Positions 46,207 through 54,567 of a stretch of 64,000 nucleotides of DNA are shown piece by piece (the first letter of the stretch is position 1; each line of letters begins with the position of its first letter). Source of the DNA: Vibrio sinensis (lineage in GTDB: Bacteria > Pseudomonadota > Gammaproteobacteria > Enterobacterales > Vibrionaceae); NCBI RefSeq assembly GCF_003605645.1, contig NZ_QVMU01000014.1:47496-111495 (forward strand), written 5' to 3'. The notes beneath the pieces are model-generated. The model did not search any database, was not told where the DNA came from, and saw only the letters and a list, made by a program, of their open reading frames with translations. A program made the translations under genes and the position numbers.

Positions 46207-47022
46207 TTAACTAATTTGTTTCTTGTACTGTGATGGGGAGATCCCTAGCAAACGAGAAAAGGTATGAGCGAAAGTGCTTTGAGCAGTAAAACCAGTGAAT
46301 TCTGCGACCTGGCCTAAGGTGAGATTTCCTTGCTCGATAAGATACTTAGCCATATCGATACGTTTACCGAGCACATACTGGTGAGGCGTAATCCCCATAT
46401 GCTCTTTAAATAACATATGGAACTGACTTTCCCCTAGATAGACACTTCCGGCTAACTGAGCGACGGAGATTTTCCGACTCAAATGCTGCTCGATATAACG
46501 ATCCAATGCATCTAAATCAAAACGTGACTCTTTTCGATGAACCTCAAGGGCAGAGATATGGCGATGCAACAGTGCAATAACGGTATCATTACACGCTCTA
46601 CTCAAAAGCAAATCATCAGGACTGGCTTGCATCTCTGACACCAACATTTGAATCAGTTTTTGAATTTGAACATCCAACTGGAAATAGGTATCGGAACAAT
46701 TGAGCTGGTTGATTTTTTGCAGCATCAAAGGGTCATCATTGTGTGGCATCGGCATATTTAAAACCAAAATATCAGATTGCCCAACGACACCGCCAAATGC
46801 ATGTCCAGAGCCTGATGTAACAACACAACCTTGCCCTGGTCCCACTAAGTTACCTTTACCATTTACATCAAATTCGGCCTGCCCCTTTAGGCCAATAACA
46901 ACCTGAGTATAAGCATGATCATGACAGTCCATATGAGAGGGTAAGGTGACCAACTCGGCGGGCTTGGGTGACAAAACATTGGCAGATAACGCAATAGCAT
47001 CGCGTTTGTTTGAGGAACTCAT
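46207..47022 (-). CDS. AraC-family regulator, probable activator of the put operon
   Basis: 271 residues; start preceded by GGAAACTGC. N-terminal cupin (HMDCHDHAYTQVVIGLKGQA, metal/ligand-type His pair, VTSGSGHAF), C-terminal double HTH from about residue 165: ISVAQLAGSVYLGESQFHMLFKEHMGITPHQYV and EFTGFTAQSTFAHTFSRLLGISPSQYKK. It lies directly upstream of putA on the same strand (186 bp). Since this PutA has no DNA-binding domain, another protein must sense proline, and this one is the natural candidate (PutR-like). That role is inference from position and the direct repeats upstream of putA. Confidence 0.85.
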   Translation of the reverse strand: MSSSNKRDAIALSANVLSPKPAELVTLPSHMDCHDHAYTQVVIGLKGQAEFDVNGKGNLVGPGQGCVVTSGSGHAFGGVVGQSDILVLNMPMPHNDDPLMLQKINQLNCSDTYFQLDVQIQKLIQMLVSEMQASPDDLLLSRACNDTVIALLHRHISALEVHRKESRFDLDALDRYIEQHLSRKISVAQLAGSVYLGESQFHMLFKEHMGITPHQYVLGKRIDMAKYLIEQGNLTLGQVAEFTGFTAQSTFAHTFSRLLGISPSQYKKQIS

Positions 47023-47470
47023 GCAGTTTCCAACACAGTGAAGAAAATGGACACTCTAATGGTATACCAATAATTGGGGATATCGAAGTAGCATTTAGAC
47101 CATTAATAAGCAATCAGTTTGATATTTATTTATAGGTTTAGTTATTGAATATAAGCACTTATCTCTCTATCAAACACTCCGGAACAATGATCAAGCGCAC
47201 ATAAATTACGGAAGGTGCCTGTTGCATTAGTTTTGCAAGAAGCAAATTGTGATTAATCACTTGCTTACTTTGTCTCAAAAACTCAAAATAAAATTTAGCA
47301 CTTTAGAACTAGGTGTATAATAAAAAGTAATCTTATTACTTACTTACGCCGAGGGTAATAAATAGCGTCACTAACAAACGTTACTCAAGCACCTATTCAA
47401 GTGTCAAAAAAACGTCTTCGCTATTTAATTTGGCATTGGTATTTTAACCCGGAACTTGTTGTAGAGAACT
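47023..47470. other. Divergent intergenic region between the AraC regulator and the first PEGA gene
   Basis: About 450 bp. It contains the perfect palindrome GTGATTAATCAC (47249-47260), a TATAAT at 47316-47321 that could be the -10 of the PEGA gene with a poor -35, and AAGTAAT-CTT-ATTACTT just after it. No ORF with a ribosome-binding site is convincing. Confidence 0.5.
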
Positions 47471-48568
47471 ATGATCACACGTCGCATTCCAGCGCTATTA
47501 CTTGCGCTAAGCCCATTATGGGTTTCAACATCGGTGTTTGCAGAAGAACAGGCACTAACCGATCCTGTTGCCGAAATCGATACGAAATTAAGTAATAAAC
47601 AATCAGAAATTGATTCGCTCTCCTCACTCTTCGACAATGAAGCAGCTCAATTACAGCAGCAGCAGAATGATTTGGCGAAGCTAAAACGAGAAGAGCAAGA
47701 TCTTACATCAAAACGTAACCGTGCTAAATCAGCCCTGGACAAACAGTATACCCGTCTTCTTGAAGATCCAGAGGTCGATTTAGTTACATTCCAAAAAGAC
47801 TATCAAGATTCTTGGGCTGCCTTGAAAGCAAATCAAACCGCATTGCTTGAAAAAGCACAGGCGATTGTTGAAAACGAAAATAGCCTTTCACAGCTAAAAC
47901 ATAAACAAGCACGTCTAAACAGCGAATTTGCTTATTTGGGCGAACAAAAAATCGAAACTCGTATCAAGCGTTTAGAAGCAGAATTACGTGAAAGCGAACT
48001 AATGGAAAGCCGCTACAAAACCCATTGTTCAGCGACAATGACTCTAGGTGAATGTACTAACCAAGGGCAATATCTTACTAAGCAAAAAGCGGTTAAAGCT
48101 TTCAAAGCTAAGCTTATGGATGGCCTAACTGAATCAACGCTTGCAAAACAAAATATGAAAGATGTACAGCTCAACGTTCATGTGCAAGAAAGCCAAATTA
48201 TTCGAGCTGGTTTTGAGGGCAACAACAGCTACTTCACGCACATTCAAGCACAGCTTCAAGCAAAACCAGAAGCGGCGGCAGCGTGTAAACTGTTGAACGT
48301 ATCAAGCCGTTACTGCCTAACATCGAATGACACATCAAGTACTGATGAGAAAAAGAACTGGGTTAATGTCACGGTACGCTCTGATCAATATAACGACCAA
48401 GTCATCATCAATGGTGTGAATTACGGCAGTACTCCAATTGAAGTCGTGCTACCAAAAGGACGTCATCAAGTGACAGTTCTTAAAGATGGTTACCAAACCT
48501 ATAACCGCGAAGTGACCGTAATTGATAATGATACGGTATGGGTAAAAATGCGCGAAAACAACGCCTAG
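47471..48568 (+). CDS. Periplasmic coiled-coil protein with C-terminal PEGA domain
   Basis: 365 residues with a signal peptide (cleavage after SVFA, about residue 25). Residues about 35-175 are a long charged coiled coil (KREEQDLTSKRNRAKSALDK), then a middle region with four conserved cysteines (HCSATMTLGEC, AAACKLLNVSSRYC), and a PEGA domain at about 295-360 (VIINGVNYGSTPIEVVLPKG, then HQVTVLKDGYQTY). PEGA domains are small carbohydrate- or wall-associated beta modules in surface proteins. The next gene is a paralogue with the same cysteine pattern. No known function; envelope role inferred. Confidence 0.75.
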   Translation: MITRRIPALLLALSPLWVSTSVFAEEQALTDPVAEIDTKLSNKQSEIDSLSSLFDNEAAQLQQQQNDLAKLKREEQDLTSKRNRAKSALDKQYTRLLEDPEVDLVTFQKDYQDSWAALKANQTALLEKAQAIVENENSLSQLKHKQARLNSEFAYLGEQKIETRIKRLEAELRESELMESRYKTHCSATMTLGECTNQGQYLTKQKAVKAFKAKLMDGLTESTLAKQNMKDVQLNVHVQESQIIRAGFEGNNSYFTHIQAQLQAKPEAAAACKLLNVSSRYCLTSNDTSSTDEKKNWVNVTVRSDQYNDQVIINGVNYGSTPIEVVLPKGRHQVTVLKDGYQTYNREVTVIDNDTVWVKMRENNA

Positions 48569-48677
48569 TACCCGATAAACTCACAAAACCACCCTAGTCG
48601 CCATTTTGCTTATCAAAACAGAATGGCGATTTTGCGCTCAATAACCATCAACACGAAGCTAAAATGTGAGACTACCT

Positions 48678-50498
48678 ATGCGATCAATGATGCCAACTCT
48701 TTTGCTTGCACTATCTCCGACCATCCTATCAACAGGGGCCATCGCCGCCTCTAATTCAATCATTGAGATTGAAACGCAGCTCTCCTCTCAATATTCCGAG
48801 CAAAAGAGTGCCCAGTTTGATATTGATGCACAAGCCAATCTGATAGAACAGCAGGAAAACGTAGTAAAGCAACTAGCGCAAAGCGATCAATCGCTTCGTC
48901 AAGCTTTCAAGCAAGCTAAGAAATCACTCGAAGCCGACTATCAAAGAATGGTTAACGATCCTAGCGTTGATTTTTCAGTTAGCCAGTCGAACTATCAGCA
49001 AGCGTGGAACAAAGTAAAAGCAAATCAACTTGAGCAGCAAGATGCAAGCGTTCATCTTGAAGAGCTACAAACGGCATTCGTTGATAAAAAAGCCAAGTTA
49101 GCCACTATTGAACAAAACATTATTCAACTCGGTGACGATAAAAATCGAGCAAGAGTACAACGTCTTCGTCAAGAATTAGCCGGTACACACAAGCTTAGCG
49201 TCAGTTTTACCAATCAATGCCAAGCGACGATGACGCTTTCTAAATGTGATGAGCAAACCAAAGAACTGGCACTACAAAAAGCCGTTAGTGAATTCCAACA
49301 AGAGCTAATTGGTAGTACGACGGAAACCAATCTCATTAAACAAAATTTAAGCAAAACTGCGCTTAATATTCATGTGCTCGGTTACAACAACAAAGAGTCT
49401 GGTTTTTCTGATGGTGTTCGTTACAGAACACAAATGGATGTGGATCTTAAAACAAAAATCAGTGACAGCGCGGCATGTGAATTACTCAACGTAGACAAAC
49501 GTTTGTGCTTTGCTCCAGGCACGACCTCAGGTGAGCAGTACACCAATGAAAAAGAGATGGCTTGGGTCACGTTGACCGTCCGCTCTAACTTGTACGATGA
49601 CAAAGTAATGATCAATGGCGTTTCTTATGGCAGTACACCTGTCGAAGTCATGCTTCCTATTGGCCAACATTCTGTTGTCATAGAAAAAAATGGCTATCGC
49701 ACCTTTAAGCAAGATGTCAAAGTCAAATCAGATCAAAGTGTCAATGCACAGCTTAAGCTTGTGGCAAATGCAACAAAAACAGGTGACAAGTTTGCAGATC
49801 GACTAACTAACGGTCAGTCAGCCCCCTCTTTGATTGCGATTACAAAAGGAAAATATTGGCTAGGTGAGCATGGTTCAGATGGTTATTCCCTTGATCATGC
49901 TTTCGCAATTGGTGCGACATTAGTTACGACGAAGCAGTTCAATACTTTTGTGAACGAAACGGGTTACAAAACTTACGCAGAACAAAATAAGCTGTGTAAC
50001 ACCATCCTTGACGGTGAAGTTACGGCACGGTTAAACCGAGACTGGCGTAATCCTGGGTTCGATCAAGGGGAAGACTTTCCAATCGTCTGTGTAACTCAAC
50101 GTGATGCAATGGCGTACACACAATGGCTGAGCAAAGAAACCGGAGCTCACTATCGACTTCCAAGTGTTGAAGAGTGGGAAATTGCTGCACGAGCAGGCAG
50201 TCAAACTCAGTATTGGTGGGGCGATGATTTCGCAGATCATCAAGCGAATACCGGGTGGAGTAGTTCACCATGGTCAAATAAAAGCCCATCACCTGTAACT
50301 GCATTCAAAAATAACCGCTTAGGTGTTTATGATGCTGTTGGGAATGTGTGGCAGTGGACAAACAACCAAGAAAGCATTGCTAAAGGTGGCGCGTGGAACT
50401 ATCCACCATCATTTGCTTCAGCCGATAGAGAACTTGCGGTTTCACCAACTGAAGCGGCAAATTACATTGGTTTTCGCGTTGTCAGAGAGATCCATTAA
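48678..50498 (+). CDS. Periplasmic coiled-coil/PEGA protein fused to an FGE-like domain
   Basis: 606 residues from the ATG at 48678, which aligns its signal peptide (MRSMMPTLLLALSP) with that of the paralogue just upstream; a GTG four codons earlier is possible. Same layout: coiled coil to about 175, paired cysteines (QCQATMTLSKC, AACELLNVDKRLC), PEGA domain (MINGVSYGSTPVEVMLP), then from about residue 375 a formylglycine-generating-enzyme (FGE-sulfatase) fold: YWLGEHGSDG, HYRLPSVEEWEIAARAG, GVYDAVGNVWQWTNN, GGAWNYPPSFASADREL and GFRVVREIH at the end. The two active cysteines of true FGE (in the GG(S/A)-x-C region) are absent, so it is probably a non-catalytic binding module. Confidence 0.8.
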   Translation: MRSMMPTLLLALSPTILSTGAIAASNSIIEIETQLSSQYSEQKSAQFDIDAQANLIEQQENVVKQLAQSDQSLRQAFKQAKKSLEADYQRMVNDPSVDFSVSQSNYQQAWNKVKANQLEQQDASVHLEELQTAFVDKKAKLATIEQNIIQLGDDKNRARVQRLRQELAGTHKLSVSFTNQCQATMTLSKCDEQTKELALQKAVSEFQQELIGSTTETNLIKQNLSKTALNIHVLGYNNKESGFSDGVRYRTQMDVDLKTKISDSAACELLNVDKRLCFAPGTTSGEQYTNEKEMAWVTLTVRSNLYDDKVMINGVSYGSTPVEVMLPIGQHSVVIEKNGYRTFKQDVKVKSDQSVNAQLKLVANATKTGDKFADRLTNGQSAPSLIAITKGKYWLGEHGSDGYSLDHAFAIGATLVTTKQFNTFVNETGYKTYAEQNKLCNTILDGEVTARLNRDWRNPGFDQGEDFPIVCVTQRDAMAYTQWLSKETGAHYRLPSVEEWEIAARAGSQTQYWWGDDFADHQANTGWSSSPWSNKSPSPVTAFKNNRLGVYDAVGNVWQWTNNQESIAKGGAWNYPPSFASADRELAVSPTEAANYIGFRVVREIH

Positions 50499-50530
50499 AT
50501 TTCTCAATGCGGTGTCACAAAATGACGATC

Positions 50531-50560
50531 AAAAAAGGAGGGAATTCCCTCCTTTTTTTA
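50531..50560. terminator. Palindrome acting as terminator and probable VqmA operator
   Basis: A6-GGAGGGAATTCCCTCC-T7 is a perfect palindrome with ideal terminator flanks for the preceding PEGA/FGE gene. Its core AGGAGGGAATTCCCTCCT (50536-50553) closely resembles the 18-bp VqmA operator I recall from V. cholerae (AGGGGGGATTTCCCCCCT), and its centre is about 42 bp before the predicted vqmR start. Terminator: high confidence; operator: inference. Confidence 0.7.
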
Positions 50561-50573
50561 TTATACCGTCAGG

Positions 50574-50579
50574 TATAAA
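50574..50579 (+). promoter_or_regulatory. vqmR: Candidate -10 element of vqmR
   Basis: TATAAA, placed 21 bp after the palindrome and about 7 bp before the predicted RNA start. No good -35 hexamer precedes it, as expected for a promoter that depends on an activator bound at about -42. Confidence 0.45.
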
Positions 50580-50585
50580 GTAACA

Positions 50586-50738
50586 ATATATCTTAGTGCA
50601 TAAACACTGAGATATTGTATCGAATGGTACACTCTATATCCCAACAGACCCTCGTGGGGATATAGAACCTCTTCTACACGTCGACAAGAAATTTTCTTGT
50701 ATTTGCCAGATATCCAGTTGATATCTGGCATTTTTTTA
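50586..50738 (+). ncRNA. vqmR: VqmR small regulatory RNA
   Basis: An approximately 150-nt intergenic transcript is predicted by structure. Four hairpins in order: ACAATAT...ATATTGT (50583-50618), CTATATCCC...GGGATATAG (50634-50665), ACAAGAA-ATT-TTCTTGT (50684-50700) and the terminator TGCCAGATATC...GATATCTGGCA (50704-50730) followed by T7. It is directly upstream of a gene that is clearly vqmA, the place of vqmR in V. cholerae, and its size fits the known RNA (about 140 nt). In V. cholerae VqmR base-pairs with and represses vpsT and other mRNAs with Hfq. The 5' end is estimated, not observed. Confidence 0.78.
50704..50738 (+). terminator. vqmR: Rho-independent terminator of vqmR
   Basis: Perfect 11-bp stem (50704-50714 with 50720-50730), 5-nt loop, followed by seven T residues. 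It lies about 75 bp before vqmA, showing that a short transcript ends here. Confidence 0.92.
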
Positions 50739-50812
50739 TTCCAGTAAATTATTGATAGAATACAAATCTAGTCACCTCTGGTATCATCATTAAGATAACT
50801 CATAGGATGCCC

Positions 50813-51529
50813 ATGCAAAACATACCGTTAGAATCGCTTTACGCGCAACTACCGGGCTACTGGGGTTGTAAAAGCCTCGACTCACAATTTGTCTACGTAA
50901 ATCCGGCCTATGCTCGCTTGATGGGTTTTATTAACACAGACGAGTGCATCGGTCTTTATGACTTCGACATGCCCGGCTCAACTGCCAAATTTGCCCAAGA
51001 ATTTCGCCAACAAGATCGCTACGTAATTGAAAACAACTGTACGATTAAAGTATTGGACATTCATCCATACCCAGATGGCAATTGGCACACTCATATCTTT
51101 ACTAAGACGCCTTGGCTAAATGAAGACGGCACCATTAAAGGGACAATTTTCTACGGCCAAGATTTAACAGATACTGCCATTCTAGAAGTGGGACACTGGG
51201 TATGTCGGGCTACGGGGCTGAATCGAGATAGCAAAGCGGCTTTACCCCAAAACTCTATCCAACTACCTGTCGAAAAGCTGACAAGTAGAGAGTCTGAAGT
51301 CTTATTCCTTTTGCTGTATGGTAAAAAGCCGACATACATAGCGGCAGCCATGAATATTTCCATCAAAACATTTGAAAGCTATGTGATGCGGTTAAGACAT
51401 AAATTTAAAGCCCATAGCAAAGCTCAACTTATCGATATTGCATTAGACACTGGCTATGGTTCACGCATTCCAGAAACCTTACTGAAAACACAAATATCGG
51501 TCGTCCTTAATAACGAAAACGCCGCGTAA
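50813..51529 (+). CDS. vqmA: Quorum-sensing receptor-regulator VqmA
   Basis: 238 residues from the ATG at 50813, which has AGGA five bases upstream (an ATG six bases earlier lacks one). N-terminal PAS domain for the autoinducer DPO (LPGYWGCKSLDSQFVYVNPA, QQDRYVIENN, KVLDIHPYPDGNWHTHIFTK) and a LuxR-type HTH (KLTSRESEVLFLLLYGKKPT then MNISIKTFESYVMRLRHKF). Phrases such as FGQDLTDTAILEVGHWVCRATGL-type (here YGQDLTDTAIL) are distinctive of VqmA. It binds DPO, made from threonine, and activates vqmR. In the cytosol. The gene order vqmR-vqmA-pdxH is as in V. cholerae. Confidence 0.93.
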   Translation: MQNIPLESLYAQLPGYWGCKSLDSQFVYVNPAYARLMGFINTDECIGLYDFDMPGSTAKFAQEFRQQDRYVIENNCTIKVLDIHPYPDGNWHTHIFTKTPWLNEDGTIKGTIFYGQDLTDTAILEVGHWVCRATGLNRDSKAALPQNSIQLPVEKLTSRESEVLFLLLYGKKPTYIAAAMNISIKTFESYVMRLRHKFKAHSKAQLIDIALDTGYGSRIPETLLKTQISVVLNNENAA

Positions 51530-51542
51530 TGCGGCGTTTTCG
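51514..51542. terminator. vqmA: Terminator overlapping the vqmA stop codon
   Basis: CGAAAACGCCGC and GCGGCGTTTTCG form a perfect 12-bp stem with loop GTAAT; the TAA stop of vqmA lies within it. AAAA/TTTT tracts are part of the stem. It also faces the convergent pdxH gene. Confidence 0.75.
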
Positions 51543-51593
51543 CTATATAATACTGTTGTTAATCAAGTGCTTATACAAATCAATCTACATAAA

Positions 51594-52229
51594 CTATGGC
51601 GCAAGACGATCGATATTCCAAGTATCTGATGACTTAGAAAACAGAAAACGATCGTGCAAACGGTGTTCACCACCTTGCCAAAATTCAATGCTCTCAGGAC
51701 GCACTCTAAAACCGCCCCAGAAACTTGGTACAGGTATCTCACCTTTTTCAAATTTCTGTTTTAGCTCTAAATATTTCCCCTCTAGAATACCACGCGCTGA
51801 AATTCGACTACTCTGCTTACTCGCGATAGCTGCTAACTGGCTCTCTTTTGGGCGAGAAGCAAAATATTTCATATTCTCAAATGTCGTCAACTTCTCTGCG
51901 ACACCGGTAATATGCACTTGGCGTTCAAGAGGGTGCCAAGGAAAATGCAGGCTAATCTTTGCATTCTCTTCTATTTGCTGTGCTTTACGACTACCCAAGT
52001 TTGTATAGAATACAAAACCTTGTCTATCCACATGCTTTAATAACACAATACGTTGAAATGGCTGACCAGAGGCATCAACCGTTGCTACTGTCATTGCAGT
52101 AGGATCCGTTAGTTTTGCATCAACGGCTTGTTGTAACCAAATATTGAACTGATCAACCGGATCAGACGACAAATCTTTACGACGCAACCCACCTTTTGTG
52201 TACTCACGTCTAATTTCTTCAAGTTCCAT
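51594..52229 (-). CDS. pdxH: Pyridoxamine 5'-phosphate oxidase PdxH
   Basis: 211 residues, start preceded by GAGGAGATAGT. FMN-dependent split-barrel oxidase: [20 protein letters not shown] at the N-terminus, [40 protein letters not shown] (FMN-binding SRK), and [22 protein letters not shown] at the C-terminus, the family signature. It oxidises PNP/PMP to pyridoxal 5'-phosphate in the cytosol. Length agrees with E. coli PdxH (218). Convergent with vqmA. DPO synthesis depends on the PLP-related threonine pathway only indirectly, so no functional link is claimed. Confidence 0.95.
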   Translation of the reverse strand: MELEEIRREYTKGGLRRKDLSSDPVDQFNIWLQQAVDAKLTDPTAMTVATVDASGQPFQRIVLLKHVDRQGFVFYTNLGSRKAQQIEENAKISLHFPWHPLERQVHITGVAEKLTTFENMKYFASRPKESQLAAIASKQSSRISARGILEGKYLELKQKFEKGEIPVPSFWGGFRVRPESIEFWQGGEHRLHDRFLFSKSSDTWNIDRLAP

Positions 52230-52443
52230 ACTATCTCCTCAATATTTTTACGATTGTGCGCCTATACTGTGCATAACTCAACCCACGGGTTGATGCGTCA
52301 CATCACACTTACTAACGAGCTATTTGACGTATTAGAACAAAAACAACCCGATATAGTACAACGTTCTCATATCAAGTCCTTAACATTGAGCGTTAAACAC
52401 CATAAAATCAGTAAAATATTGAATTTCATCATAGAGATAGTCC

Positions 52444-53835
52444 ATGAATAAAAGTGGTTACGATAAGCTTAGTTCAACAGAATTAGACTATGTGGATGAC
52501 AAAACGGCAGCCCTACTTCTTAACACGCCAAATAGTGCGCGCATTATGCTCTGGGTGATGGTTGCTTTCTTTGTCATATCCATCGTTTGGGCATCATGGG
52601 CAGAAATTGATAAAGTCACCGTCGGACAAGGAAAGGTCGTTCCCTCTTCGCAAGTCCAAATTGTTCAAAACTTAGAGGGTGGACTGGTTAAAGAAATTCT
52701 GGTCAGAGAGGGGCAAAAGGTCACTAAAGGTCAACAATTACTCTTAATTGATGACACTCGCTTTCGCTCTGATTTTCGAGAGCGAGAGCAACAAGTTGCA
52801 AACTTAATCGCTAGTGTCACACAACTTTCCTCTTCAATTTTAAGCGTCAAACTGCAAGAGAAGTTTGATACAAAAAATTGGCAAAAAAACGTAGAACTTG
52901 ATTATAGCCAATTGGTATTTCCTGAGGGTTTTGCCGAGCAACGCCCTAAATTGGTCGCACGTCAAAAGGCTGAGTATCGCCAAGATTTAAATAACTTACG
53001 TAACCAAATATCGGTAATAGACCAGCAAGTAAAACAGAAACAACAAGATTTAGTCGAAGTTCAAGCTCGTGTAAAAAACCTCCGTGCAAGCTATAACTTT
53101 GCCCGTAAAGAACTAAATATCACTAAGCCACTGGCTGATGAGGGCGTCGTACCTAAAATTGAGTTGCTTAAGTTGCAGCGCCAAGTCAATGACACTCGTC
53201 GAGAGCTCACTTCGAGTGAACTTAAAGTTCCAATGCTTAAATCTTCCATTAGAGAATCAATGCTTAGCCGGATTGATGTGGCGCAAAAGTTTCTTTCTGA
53301 ACAGCAAGAGAAGCTGAATGCAGCCCAAGATAAGCTCTCATCACTAACAGAATCAACGGTCGGCCTAGAAGATAGAGTAAATCGAACTGTCGTTATATCC
53401 CCTGTCACCGGAACCGTCAAAACACTGAACGTCAACACTGTCGGAGGTGTAATACAGCCAGGAATGGATATCGTTGAGATTGTACCAAGTGAAGATACCC
53501 TACTCGTTGAAGCGAAGATAGCGCCTCAAGATATTGCGTTTTTACGCCCAGACCTACCGACCATTGTAAAATTCAGCGCCTACAACTTTACCAAATATGG
53601 AGGTATGGATGGTGTTCTAGAACATATCAGTGCCGATACCACGACAGACGAAGAAGGCAATAGTTTTTATCTTGTTCGTGTGCGCACTAAGCAAACCAGT
53701 TTGCATCAAGATAAGTCTTTACCAATCATTCCGGGTATGACGGCAACTGTCGACATTATTACTGGTAAACGTACTGTGATGGAGTACCTATTAAAACCCA
53801 TCTTAAGTGCCCAAACCAATGCGTTAAAGGAGTAG
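52444..53835 (+). CDS. Type I secretion membrane fusion protein (LapC/HlyD family)
   Basis: 463 residues: short cytoplasmic tail, one membrane helix at about 32-52 (RIMLWVMVAFFVISIVWA), a lipoyl half (VTVGQGKVVPSSQVQIVQNL with EGGLVKEILVREGQ), a long alpha-hairpin (about 105-310), the second lipoyl half (VISPVTGTVKTLNVNTVGGV) and a beta-barrel ending in the HlyD signature IIPGMTATVDIITGKRTVMEYLL. It bridges the LapB-type ABC exporter (last gene of this cluster) and an outer-membrane factor. No TolC-like gene and no large adhesin gene lie in the window. First gene of the lap-like operon. Confidence 0.92.
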   Translation: MNKSGYDKLSSTELDYVDDKTAALLLNTPNSARIMLWVMVAFFVISIVWASWAEIDKVTVGQGKVVPSSQVQIVQNLEGGLVKEILVREGQKVTKGQQLLLIDDTRFRSDFREREQQVANLIASVTQLSSSILSVKLQEKFDTKNWQKNVELDYSQLVFPEGFAEQRPKLVARQKAEYRQDLNNLRNQISVIDQQVKQKQQDLVEVQARVKNLRASYNFARKELNITKPLADEGVVPKIELLKLQRQVNDTRRELTSSELKVPMLKSSIRESMLSRIDVAQKFLSEQQEKLNAAQDKLSSLTESTVGLEDRVNRTVVISPVTGTVKTLNVNTVGGVIQPGMDIVEIVPSEDTLLVEAKIAPQDIAFLRPDLPTIVKFSAYNFTKYGGMDGVLEHISADTTTDEEGNSFYLVRVRTKQTSLHQDKSLPIIPGMTATVDIITGKRTVMEYLLKPILSAQTNALKE

Positions 53836-53840
53836 TATTG

Positions 53841-53900
53841 ATGTCAAAGACCAACATCACTATTGCGCTGAATATCATTAAAAACTTGCGTGTGACATGA
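53841..53900 (+). CDS. Possible 19-residue coupling peptide before lapG
   Basis: An ATG at 53841, with AAAGGAG eight bases upstream, opens 19 codons (MSKTNITIALNIIKNLRVT) and stops at TGA overlapping the lapG start (ATGA). The lapG start itself has no visible Shine-Dalgarno, so ribosomes may reach it by reinitiation from this mini-ORF. Too short for family recognition; it could act only as a translational coupler. Confidence 0.45.
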   Translation: MSKTNITIALNIIKNLRVT

Positions 53901-54562
53901 AGAAAATAGGGCTCATCGCACTGATTAGTGTCTCAGTTTCTGCCACTTCGTTTGCTTTAAATACACAAGAGCAACTGTGGGTAAAAGCCGTAACGATAAC
54001 CTATGGAGAACGAGCCGGAACCCGTGTCACGACTTGGCGTACAGAAATGGCTAGCTATCGTCAATATTCCGAGCAAAAGAAGCTTGAAAAGGTCAATCAG
54101 TTTTTTAATCAGCTCAACTTTGTTAACGATAATATGCTTTGGGGAAAAAATGATTATTGGGCGACACCACTTGAATTTTTAGGCAGTAATGCTGGAGATT
54201 GTGAAGACTTCACTATTGCCAAATATTTCTCTTTGCTCGAGCTTGGAGTCTCGGATAAGAAACTACGGCTAGTGTATGTTAAAGCACTGACATTAAATCA
54301 ATTTCACATGGTACTGGCCTACTACTCAACACCCAGTTCAGAGCCTGTGATCTTGGATAATATCGAACCCGTGATTAAGAAGTCATCGGCTCGTCGAGAT
54401 TTATTACCGATCTACAGCTTCAATGGTAAAAATCTATGGCTGATGAAATCACGCAATGGACAACTGGCAGGAAAATCATCTCGACTAAGCCTTTGGAATG
54501 ATCTTCGTGCTCGTGAAAAATCACTGAAACTCAATAAACCAATCGTCAATTACGATGAGTAA
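53897..54562 (+). CDS. lapG: Periplasmic cysteine protease LapG
   Basis: 221 residues with a signal peptide (to about residue 20, TSFA). Transglutaminase-like protease (DUF920) with Cys102 in NAGDCEDF, His137 in NQFHMVL and Asp154 in VILDNI, the expected catalytic triad. LapG-type enzymes cut the N-terminal region of large type I-secreted adhesins at a di-alanine site and release them from the surface; they are restrained by LapD when c-di-GMP is high, and need Ca2+. LapD is encoded next, 5 bp on. The substrate adhesin is not in the window. Confidence 0.94.
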   Translation: MKKIGLIALISVSVSATSFALNTQEQLWVKAVTITYGERAGTRVTTWRTEMASYRQYSEQKKLEKVNQFFNQLNFVNDNMLWGKNDYWATPLEFLGSNAGDCEDFTIAKYFSLLELGVSDKKLRLVYVKALTLNQFHMVLAYYSTPSSEPVILDNIEPVIKKSSARRDLLPIYSFNGKNLWLMKSRNGQLAGKSSRLSLWNDLRAREKSLKLNKPIVNYDE

Positions 54563-54567
54563 GCGCT

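Noticed and set aside
47249..47260. Palindrome GTGATTAATCAC as a CRP or FNR site
   Set aside because: Half-site spacing of 4 fits neither consensus; kept only as an unexplained palindrome in the region entry.
48678..50498. Working formylglycine-generating enzyme with a sulfatase partner
   Set aside because: No cysteine in the expected active-site segment and no sulfatase gene nearby.
50323..50583. Plus-strand ORF across the end of the PEGA/FGE gene and the terminator
   Set aside because: It is in a different frame inside a supported gene and runs through the palindrome; a shadow.
52254..52451. 65-codon ORF before the secretion fusion protein
   Set aside because: No ribosome-binding site and overlaps the start of a well-supported gene; most likely the leader and promoter region.
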